From positions 2,911,557 to 2,975,556 of the forward strand of contig JAVGVS010000043.1 in the NCBI GenBank assembly GCA_032718565.1: 64,000 nucleotides of DNA, in the 5' to 3' direction. Both the position numbers and the translations under genes were made by a program. Position 1 is the first letter of the stretch; the number at the start of each line of letters is the position of its first letter. Positions 23,901 through 35,900 of the stretch are shown piece by piece. The notes beneath the pieces were generated by a model. It did no database searches. It was not told where the DNA came from and was given only the letters and a program-made list of their open reading frames with translations. Source of the DNA: Distichodus sexfasciatus. Its lineage: Eukaryota > Chordata > Actinopteri > Characiformes > Distichodontidae.

Positions 23901-26900
23901 ATATGCTTTATACATACTGTAAATGCCACCCACCTGCCTTTTAATAACTGAATGTGTATTGTTCTGCAAAAAGGCACACTGCAGTTTAAATACATAGTTT
24001 CTACTATAATATGCACATGTACAGTGAACTGTCTAAAGTTTAAACCTTATAACCTTATTTCTCTTTTTATATTTTTTATGTATATATTTTATTCTTACTA
24101 TTTGGTTTTTAGTTACTTAACTTCTAATTTCTAAATTGCATTTTTATTTGCACAGTTTTAGGATCATTCAGTGTACATTTCACTACATGTTGTACTTGTA
24201 TAACTATGTATGTGACAAATAAAGAACTTTATACGGAATCTTATATATTGAACATCATTTTGCCAGCTGTCTGATGCCATTTATGTCATCTGTGATTGCA
24301 CATTTTAAGGGAATATCCATTCTACATTTCATATCAATAACTTTTGGCCGCACTAGGTCTGGCCATTTGGTTTTGAATATAGCCCATGGTTTTGAATATA
24401 GTCTATAGTGTAATGCATAATCAGCATAATCAATCTATGCATCTATGTATCAGACCAAATGTTGTAACAGTATGGTTTATGTAGTATATGCAAAGGACAG
24501 AAGAAACATATTGCATAATTTGACTCAAATCCTTTGGATTAGAAAACAGTAAATATAGGCCAAATCTCTTTATCTGCCCTATGTAAATTAAAAAGCAGAA
24601 ACAGTAATGAGGCTCACAACAAGCACTGATTTTTTTTTATTTTTTAGCTCCTTTCAAGTATACTGTAAATCATCAATTTTTGATCTATTTGGACTGTCTA
24701 CCATGGACTCTCTGGTTTCTTGATCTTGTATGTTTGTTGTGTGGAAGCATTTGTATGGGAGGGAGGAGCAGGTTCCTCAAAAGATTAATGAATAAAGAAT
24801 GAGAAATGTATCAGAGCAGGGCAGCTCGTTAAGGTGAACTGCACACAACCTTCATTCGCCATGAGTAAAACAACAGCAATTCATGTTCACTTACACAGAG
24901 CCCAACTGCTGAACATCTAGGAAATTTGTCTTTGTGTGATAAATTATGTGTGCATGTATGCATGAGTAGCTGTCAATGTATGGGTTAGCTGTGTCATAAA
25001 GACGTGTGTGTATACCAGTCGTATGTGTGCGGGTGGGCGTGCACACAAATGTTAAAAGGGTCAAAACTGGAAACCAGTCTCAGCAGGACTTATCTTTTAA
25101 ATCCCATCTTAACAATATGTCTGTTGGTTGATGTCATGCTGCTCCTCTGAGGTCAACCTGGCCACTTCTGCCTCAATTCCCAAACCTTATGAAATCATAA
25201 ATGAATGTATTTCATAGTTCCAAAAATTATTTAAAAATGGAAGCAATCACATAAAACAATTGCATCTGATTTGACAAATTATATATCACATTTACTGTTT
25301 TCATGCAATCAAGTTTGTCATCTGAAAAAAGGAAAAATCATACACTAGAACCTAAAGGAGTAACTGGAGTTGTTTGAAATTTGCAATGTTAAAAGCAACA
25401 TTATTTAACACTATGGTTAATATTGTTGTATCATCTAAGAAATTAAATTGAACTACTACTGTTTAAAATTGTTTAACTAATGTTAGAAATATCTCAAAGA
25501 TGCCAAACATCTGAAGTATGAACATCTGAACATCTGAAGAACTTAATGACATAATGTATGGTTTCACAACATTCTTTTAATCATGTGCTTTTCACATTTA
25601 AAGTACTTTTTGCTCTCAAAGCATGCTGGCACATGCTGGCAGTGGTGTCCAAACTTTTTTCAAGGAAGTCCAGATTTTATAATGTGAAAGTGCCCAAGAG
25701 CCAATGGTCCCTGATAACATTATTTTAAATACATTTTATTAAACAGCACTGTATTTATATGCATCTTTTATTGAATAAAATTACATTTATTTTTTATTTT
25801 TAAATTTTTTAAATGTACTATTTTTATAGAATAAAATTATTTAAAACTTTTATTGACTAAAATTGCACACTTTCTTGTTCTTCCTCTAGTTTATACTTTA
25901 TATTTTATAGTCTATTTATATATGCATATTCTATGTGCCTTCTTTGTTCTTTGTACTCTGTAGAAACTGGAATCACTTTGTCTCATCTCCCTGTATAGAT
26001 GTTTTTAGCTGTTTATTTGTCTTTGAATAATAATGTTTTGCTACATTATTATTTACTACATTACTGTTTACTGTTCTCCTTTCCCTTCACCTTTCCCTCT
26101 CTCACCTGCACAATAAAGACTCTTATGTTAGGTTGCGTTTATAGACTTTAGTCTCTCTCTCTCTCTCTCTTTCTACTTCTATTTCTATTTCTAGTTTAAG
26201 TTTATATTTAAGACTCCATTTCTAGTTTAAAATGTATATTTTGTATTCTAGTTATATATTGTTTATTCTATGTGCCCTATTTGTTCTTTGTTTCCTGTTT
26301 CTTGTTGCACTGTGAAAACTGGAGCCACGTCGTCTCGTCTCTCTGTATATCTACAGTATAGCAGAGATGACAATAAAATTTACTTTGACTTTGACTTCAG
26401 CATTCAACACCATCATTCCCCAAAGACTGTGGATGAAACTGAGCGAGTTGGGACAGAGCACCTTCCTCTGCAACTTGATCCTGCATTTCCGATCACAAAT
26501 GGCTACAAAGGATTGTTAAAGCAGCTGGCAACATCATCAGAAACTGAAACTGTCTCAGAAATAATGTTTATGTCTACAGACTGTACATTATTGTCACTCC
26601 AAACTGCTACTGATCTGGCATACATTTAATGCCAGACGATCGAAATTGTAATCCTCTTCTCTTGACTGCTGCTACAATATTTGCACATTTATTAAACTAG
26701 TGCTACATATTTGCACTATTGAACATTGCTGTACGTAGCACTGATCACTTTTTCTAACTGACTGTATCTGCACAAATTACTGGAAGTATTGCACAGACTC
26801 CAGTTCTCCACTGCTCTTATAATATCTGCATTTACTAGATCTAATGTTAGCTTAGACTTTATAAGAGATACTGTTTTATTTCATAGACTGTACAGAATTT

Positions 26901-29900
26901 TTTGTACTGAAACTGTTACTGACCTCATGCACATTCAGTGTAAAAGACAACTCCAAGATCATAACTGTAGGCTGAGTACCGCATCTTAATTGTCTCTCTT
27001 TTTACTTCTAGCTTAAAGTTTAGATTTTATATTCCAATGTGGAACATGAGGAGATTTCCACACTCCTCCATTGCAGAACAAATCTGCCCCGACTTCACAA
27101 GGCAATCAGACCATAAATTCTGTTTGTCTAAGGCAACGGGACAGGACAAGGTGGAAATAAATAAATAAATAAATAAATACTGAGTACTGATTAAAGTAAA
27201 AGAATTGGGTATAAAATGACTGATTGGCCAGGTGGAAAATCTGCTGAAGAGAAAATGTGGAGCGCTTCACGATTTTTCATTTATTCACTCAATAAATATT
27301 GTAATGGAGGCCTTCATTATCAACTTTCCTTTTTTCTTTGCTGTTAGCCATAACAGTTGAAGGGTCAGAGCAAATTTCATGGAGCAGGAACTCTGTAACC
27401 ACTCTTGTTACAAAGTGGCGCTGCATACTTTAAGGTAACAAGATGAATGCCCTGTTGAATATGTATGATTTATTTATTCTGTTTGACTGTGCTGGTGGGC
27501 CATAAATAATGCATTTTCAGACAGAAGGTGTGGGCTGTATACAACCCCTGGCAAAAAAATTGAAAAAAAAATTGAATCAATACTCTTGGAGGATGTTCAG
27601 TCAGTTATTTTACTTGTTGATATTGTTGTAATTAATTTCACATTTTTTTCAGATGAAGTAGAGGAAAAAATTATAAAAAGTAAAGCTATCACTGACATAC
27701 TCATGAGTAGAGATGCAACGGTACAGTGTGCCCACGGTTCAGTACGTATCACGTTTTTTGTGTCATGGTAACGGTACGGTTTTGGTATATTAATGTTATC
27801 TTAGCTCTAACATCCAGTAGGTTTGTTGCCTTTTCTATTTCAAATCAACAAGGTACTATTACTCCTTAATCTACATTACTATAAGAAGGCCATTGTCCGG
27901 TTCGGACAATGAATGAATGAATTCCTTTGAGTTCGACTGACGGAAATCAGTCACAGCTGAGTCACAGAGTCCAATGGCTGGAAATCGCAGCGACAGAGAA
28001 CTTTATTCCCTGTGAATGTGTGCACAATGACCACGTTTTAATAATTGAAGTTTCATGTCATGTGTACCGAACTATCGCGGTTCACCTGGGTGTATCGAAT
28101 CAAACAGGGCCTACCGAACTGTTCGGTAAAATCTTACAGACCTAGAAGATATATTCCTCATCAGAGGGGCAGAAATTTCAAACCTCTCTCAGACTTCTAT
28201 GTCTCCACAGCCTCCTACAATTGTGCATGGTGGTTTATGGAACTGCCAGTGCTGCATCAAGAAGGCTGACTTCATCTCAGTGTCTGAAAACACGCTCCAT
28301 GACCCTAAACAGTCTGGTTTCAAAAATGCACATTCTACTTTGATTCAGCCTTTGACAACCATCTGATCCTCTCGGATACTCTCTCCAGCCTTGGGATTTC
28401 AGGCACAACATGGCAATGGTTTGGATCTTACCTTGATAATCGGACATTTCAGGTGGCATGGCAAGGCTCCCCATCAGCCCCACGAAGGCTGACCCCTGAC
28501 CCCCCCCTTCTCTTCTACTTATGCCCTGTTTATCTTGGGGAGGTCAAAGCTGCACACAGGTTATCCCTAGGGCTGGGCGATATGGCATAAAAATAATACT
28601 GCGATATTTTTAAGCTATATCACGATACACGATATATATCTCAATACCTTTAAATTTCCTCTAAATCACTGTATAAATGATAAATTTGGCCCTATGTTGC
28701 ATAAAATGACAACAATATAATGAATTTAGCCAAAGTTTAACATAGTAAATGCTTTTATTTTAAACCAAAATATAACATAGCAAACTTTATACTTTATATT
28801 GGGGACAGGCAAGTGGGCAAGGGGAGCCATTGATTGCGTGTTTATTAAACGCATAAGACCTAACTATTAAAATATAACTGCAAGCAGTGATTACGGGGGC
28901 CATGCAGTTTGCAGCTTTATCAGTTTTTTATGAATTGAAGTACATATATGTTGAGATTTGATATCTTTCATCTTTTTTTCTACATATTTACGGTTCAAAA
29001 CTTATTAGGCTAACTTTAAAACAGTTTATTATGGCGCCAATAAGTGGGATATCGACTTAAAATGGGCTTAATAATTACTATAAGAGAGTGTCTAAAAACT
29101 GTAAATTATAGTAAAGTTTCCTTATTCAAACATATGTCTTGCTGAATTTGTAGCTGAATATAGCCATATGAATAGGTAAATGAAAAATGTGCTCAATAAC
29201 TATTAAAGAAGAATATGCTGAGATTTAAATAATATGATTTCATATTATGAAAATTAGCGGTAGCTCACTCAGAGCTAGATTTCTATGATATTCAGTGTGT
29301 GGCACTGCATTACTATACGAAGCCGAGCACATTTATTTAAAAAAATGCAGCCAAATGAAAACCTAAATTAAAAATATACTCGATAATAATTAAAAAGGAA
29401 TGTCTTGGGATTCAAAAAATACCAGTTACATGCGGATTGGATAAAAATCCAGGATCTAGTTGACTAGTTATGCCGATTAAAGAAAAATCCAATATGGGAA
29501 AAATAGATACAAGGGTTTATTAAGTTTAGTCTTGACCTAAGAAATAAGATAAGATTTTGAAGAATCGGAGCTACGATTCAAAAGTTATTACGGAAAAAGC
29601 GCAATAGCTTATTAGCGCCACCAAGTGGTAGAGTCGTGCAATTATTTTTTTTTGCCTAAGTAGTAAATGATGTTTGAAATAATGGAATATCGGCAAAGTG
29701 GCACAAATTTTTTTTCCTCAGTATTGGGTAGAGTCAAGGAACCTACCTGCCAAATTTCAAAGCTGTTGCCCACCCAGAGCCGGATTTCTATGACACTCGG
29801 TGTGTGGTGTTGCAGTCCGATGCCAAGCCGAGCACATTTATTTGCATATTACATAAAAATGAAGACGTAAATTAAAAATGTGCTCGATAATAATTAAGGA

Positions 29901-32900
29901 AGAGTGTCTTGGGATTCAAATGATACCAGTTGCATGCAGATTGGACAAACATCCAGGGACAAGTTCGAAAAAGACGGGATTTCATTTTATGCAAATTAGC
30001 AAAAAATCAAATATGGCAGAAATAGATGCGACGGTCTAAAAAATTCGGCTTAAACCAAAGAATAAGATGATATAAGATTTTTTTTTGGAAAATTGCAAAT
30101 AGCTTATTTTGGTGCATTTTTTTGGCCTGAGTAGTGGGTGAGATACTGGACCTACCTGCCAAATTTCAGAGCTGTAGGTCTTACCGTTTTTTCTCCACAA
30201 CGCGTTTTAAGGTAGAAAAAAAAAAAACCCTAAAAAATATCGGCACAATAACAATAGGGTACCACGCAGTGTTCCACTGCATGGCCCCCTAATTATAATT
30301 ATAAGGTCGATAAACTATAATTTGCGTTTAATCTACCTGCCGCTGTTCCTCTTCCTCCGTCATCTTTGGTTTTTCTATAAACTTTCTGTAGCGTGCAGTC
30401 AATCACAAAACCAGGAGCCATCGGCCAATAGGATTCGCAGGCAGAAACCGCCAATACCCCACCCCCAAACTGCCAAAACCTGCCCCTTGCAAACCGCGTG
30501 CGTAGAAATCTCACTCGAGCAAAAAAGCCGCTCGTCGGTAATCTACTTTGCACGCGAGGACATTTAACACATCGAGAGGAAAAAAGACATTCGAGAGGGG
30601 AAAAATACAGTTTGCGCGCACTCGATTCTTAATTTTGTGCTGTGGAGTTTCACATTTGCGCTCGCGACTTTGAAATTTACGCCCGCGGAATTTTTGCGGC
30701 AAGCCATTTTGCGCGCTCTAGTTTTGGCATTGATGTGACGCCATAGGTGGGGGAGCGAGCAGAGAAGCGAAACACGAAAGCGGTACAAGATGCGCATGCG
30801 CTAGGAGTTTCCTGGATGGGCGGGGGAGCGGTGACGTCATCAGCATCGCAGAGCACGACGTCCGCGCAGCGTTGAGGAGGGTGAACACCAGGAAGGCGGC
30901 GGGTCCAGACGGCATCTCCGGGCGCCTGGTGCGTTGCTGCACAGACCAACTGTCAGGTGTGTTCACCTCCATCTTCAACGAGTCTCTGGTGAAGTCCGTG
31001 GTCCCCACCTGCTTCAAAAAACCCACCATCGTCCCTGTGCCCAAGAACAACAAACCTTCATGCCTGAATGACTACCGCTCTGTTGCACTGACATCAGTAG
31101 TTATGAAGGTGTTTGAAAGACTGATCAAGCACATCATCTCCTCCTCCATCCCAAGCACCATGGACCCACTCCAGTTTGCCTACCGCTCTAACAGATCTAC
31201 AGATCTCAGCCACGTGGACAAGAAACAGGGTAACTATGTGAGATTGCTCTTTATCGACTTCAGCTCAGCATTCAACACCATAGTGCCCTATAGACTGTTT
31301 ACCAAGCTGAGAGACCTAGGACTCAACACCCGCTTGTGCACATGGGTGCTGGACTTCCTCACAGGCAGATCTCAGGTGGTGCGGGCGAGCAGGTGTGTCT
31401 CCAGCAGCATCATCACCAACACAGGAGCTCCTCAAGGGTGTGTGCTTTCTCCGCTGTTGTACTCACTATACACTTCGGACTTCCAACAATGTTGAGATGG
31501 CCTACGTGGAAGAGGTGGAGAACCTGGCACTCTGGTGTCAGGAAAACTGCCTCCAGCTGAACGTCAGCAAAACCAAGGAGCTGGTGGTGGACTTCAGCCG
31601 GAGACAGCGCAACTACAGACCCCTCACCATCAACGGTGCTCCGGTGGAAAAGGTGTGTTCGTTCAAATACCTTGGCGTTCACATCTCTGAGGACCTGACA
31701 TGGGCTGAACATATCAATGTTCAAGTCAAGAAGGCAAAGCAGCGCCTGTATCACCTTCGGAAGCTGCGAAAGTTTCGGGTTTCCCCTGCTGTTCTCAAAG
31801 CTTTCTACTCTGGTGCTGTGGAGAGCATCATTACACAGAACATTCTGTCCTGGTACGGGAACAGCTGTGTTCAGGACCAGAAAGCCCTCCAGCGAGTGAT
31901 CTGGCCAGTGGAGCGCTGCTGCACGTCAGCTCTCCCTTCCCTTCAGGACATTTACTCCAAGAGATGTAGGACCAGGGCAATCAGGGTTATAAAAGACTCA
32001 TCTCACCCAGGAAACAGACTTTTTCATCTTCTGCATTCAGGCAGAAGGTTCCGCACCATCATGGCCAAAACAGAGAGATTCAGGAGGAGTTTCTATCCTC
32101 AGGCCATCCGTTTTCTGAACAAGGACATGCCATTTTAAGTTCTGTTATTACATGCTACTAATACATACCTCTTATCATTACGATAACTTATACTGTAATT
32201 GTCCATGTTATTACATGCTGCTAATACATACCTCATATTGCTACGATAACTTATACTGTCTGACTGCTATATAAACCTCAATTGTGATAATCACTTATAC
32301 TGGTTGCCACATTTCATTGTCCAATATCACATGCTCTACTCTGTCTGCTATGTATAATGCTGCAGTTGCACTTTGCACTTTAAAAAATCATCTCATTGCA
32401 CCTGTTCTGTCTTAGCACAATTTTGCAATCTCAGGTTAAAAACTTGCACATGTAACTTTATATTGCACATGTAACTTGTGTTCCTTATTGTATAATATAT
32501 AGTTTTATTTTTTCGTCCTGTTACCCCAACCTCCTTATTTAAGTCAGTCTTATGACTTAGACTTTCACTAAAGCCAACAAGACTGCTCCAATTGATTGAG
32601 AAAGCAGCTGCGAGACTAATCTTCAATGTATGTAAATTCTCACATACCATACCTCTACTATGGAATCTGCGCTGGCTCCCTGTGGCAGCTTGCATCAGGT
32701 TCAAATTTCTAAGGAGGTCCTGTTCCAAGACTGGAACAGGACCTCCTTACCTATCAGCACTGACTAAACAATGCATCACTTCTAGTCCTCTCTGAGCATC
32801 AAGCACTGCTTGTCTCGAACCACTAATACTTTAAAAAAGAGGAAGACACGCATTAAGACACTTTGCAGTGCTGACTCCTCAGTGGTGGAACGAACTTCCT

Positions 32901-35900
32901 CTTGCCATAAGAACTGCTGAGTCCCTTACCATCTTCAAATGTCGTCTGAAGACACACCTCTTCAAGGGGACTAATTACCCCTCTTCCTCACTGTTTACTT
33001 TGTTTTTTTCCCTCAAAAAAAAAAGAAACAAACTAACATATATGTTTGTCTGTGTGTATATTAACTTCCATTTTTCTTTAACAGTCTTTTAAGTAGATAA
33101 TTTAGTTGGGGGCAACTTGGTTTTAATGACAGTTGTTGATTTTAAACATCTTCTTTCTCTTTTGGCTTTTCCCTTCAGGGGTCGCCACAGTGAATCATGT
33201 GTCTCCATTTAGTCCTATCTTCTGCATCCTCTACCCTCACACCAACTAACTTCATTTCCTCTTTCACCACATCCATAAATCTCCTTTTTGATCTTCCTCT
33301 CAGTCTCCTGCCTGGTGGCTCCAACCTCAGTATCCTTCTACCTATGTACTCATTGTCTCTCCTCTGGACATGTCCAAACCATCTCAGTCTGGCCTCTCTG
33401 ACTTTATCTCCAAAACATCTAACATGAGCTGTCCCTCTGATGAACTCATTCCTGATACTATCCATCCTCGTCACTCCCAAAGAGAACCTCAACATCTTGA
33501 ACTCTGCAACCTCCAGTTCTGCCTCCTGTCTTTTCCTCATCGGCACTGTCTCCAAACCATACAACATTGCTGGTCTCACTACTGTCTTGTTGTTGATTTT
33601 AAACATCATTAAACATTTTGGGGCGGTTTCCCAGACAGGGATTAAGACTAGTTCTGAACTATATTTCTTTTTCAATGGAAAATCTCCATTCAAAACATTC
33701 TGTAATCCAGGACTAGTCTTAATCTCTTTCTGGGAAACCGCTCCTTTAAGTTTTACAGATCAAAGAACAGATGGGGATTACAAGGCACTGTTGTAAGTCA
33801 CTCTGGATAAGAGTGTCTGCTAAATACTGTAAATGTAAATGTAAGGTACTGTCCCAAAGCACTGCCCAAATCAGCTGCTCACTGCTCCTTCATGGATGGG
33901 TCAAAAGAAAAGGTCTCATTTTGTTGTGGTGCACTGTGTGCTTTTCTGTGGTGAGTTCACAATGGCAAAAAAATCACGCTCTTACCTTAATGAATGAAAT
34001 AGGGATAAAGACATGAGGGCTCTTACCTCACCCTTCTTTACAGTCACAGACTGGCGTCGTGGTGTGGACTTCTCATTAATGCTAGACAAGAAGTTCTGAG
34101 AGATACGTAAAGCATCCTGCAGAAGGGGTTGGTCTGGATGACTAGATGGAGTGTGCTTTAGTAAGTCCTGTATCTCACGCACAAACATACACAAAACATA
34201 CTCATCCAAATGCAGACACACACACCTAAATATCTGCTTTAAAGCCTTTCTCTGCTTACACTGCCTTTCAAAAGTATTCTTACCCCTTGATTTTTTCCAC
34301 ATTTTGTCACATTGCAACCACAAACTTAAATGTATTTTATTGAAACTTTGTCATAGATCAAGACAAAGTAGCATAATCGTAAAGCGGAAATTATACATGG
34401 TGTTACTTTTTTTTTTTTACAAATAAAAGTGTGATGTGCATCTGTATTCAGTCCCTCTGAGTCAATATTTTGTCAAACCACTTTTGCTGCAATTATAGGT
34501 GCAGTTTTTTGGGGGTATGTCTCTACCAGCTTTGTACCATCTAGAGACTGCAGTTTGGCTGGAAAGTGTCTGTGAACAGCAATTTTCAAGTCTTGCCACG
34601 GATTCTCAATAGAATTTAGGTCTAGACTTTGACTGGGCTATTCTAACAGATGAATATGCTTTGATCTAAACCATTCCATTGTAGCTCTGGCTGTATATTT
34701 AGGGTTGTTGTCCTGCTGGAAGGTGAACCACCACCCCAGTCTCAAGTCTCTAACAGGGGAAAACGACAGTAATGGCGAAATCGTTTTCCAGCTGCAAATG
34801 CTTTTCAACGGCGACGGCGTTCAGTGAGAAGTCAGCAAGGAAAGCTCCGTAGCTGAAGAGAAGAAATCTGAGCACCTCGTCTGCTGTTAGTCGCTCCAGG
34901 CCTGCGTTGACTCAGCAGCCCGCCACGCCAGCACCAGCCGCTCCTGAACCACGGCCCAGGGAGCGTCAGGAGAGGGGGCGTTCTCACTCTGCGAGGCGAT
35001 TCCCTTTCCCTAAGTGCCAGGGACCCCTGTCCAAGATCGCCATGGACCTGGCGCCTCGGAAGTCCTCCTGAACTTCCAGGCAGTAAGAGGTGCGGCTCGA
35101 GTCTCGCTACGGCCGGACCACCTCGCAAGCAGCCTCTCAAAGACCTCTTGTCGCCCTGCTCGTCGCCGGGTGCAGAGGAACGTGTGTCTTTGGTTCCCCA
35201 CGGGCCCAAGTATGCGTCCGGGCGTCCGACCGCTGTGATAGCGGACATAATAAAAAACACACTTTCTCGAAAAAAGAGCAATTTTCCTCTTCCGCCTACC
35301 ACAGACATCCTGCCTTCGGGCAGCCAATCTGTAGACCGCATCCATGCTCTGACCGCACGGAGGGGACCTCGCACCCACTCAAGGCCTTTCAGAAGATGAT
35401 GGGCCTTATGGCAGCGGCTTCGCCAGTTCTCCAGTTGGGTCTGCTTCACATGCAACCCATCCAGTTCTGGCTGAAGCGGAGGGTTCCGTTCACGGCGTGG
35501 CACCACGGTCGCCACCACGGTCGCCACCACATAACGGTATCTCGGGCCTGTGTTTCAGCCCTGAGCCGTTGGAGGGACCCTCTCTGGCTAGCCCAAGGGG
35601 TGCACAGAAGGAAGGTTGTCACGACAGACGCTTCCAACAAGGGTTGGGGAGCACTGTGCGAGGGCAAACTGGCCTTCGGCCTCTGGTCCCAGGTCATAGT
35701 GCTTTCCGCCCTGCCCGCCTCGATGGACAACCAGGACTTATGCCTGCTCTGCCCCGTTCAGGAGTTCAGAACAGCTTTTTGTTGGCTTTGGTAGCCACGC
35801 TAAGGGTCGCCCAATTACTAAGCAGAGGCTTTCCAGGTGGATAGTGGAGGCCATTGCCTTGGCCTACTCCTCATTGGGTTTGCAGTGCCCCATTGGAGTC

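Noticed and set aside
30299..30949. Several overlapping open frames at the GC-rich hAT core
   Set aside because: They occur in both strands and recur at 44432-44871 with frame-breaking differences, so they look like non-coding repeat sequence.
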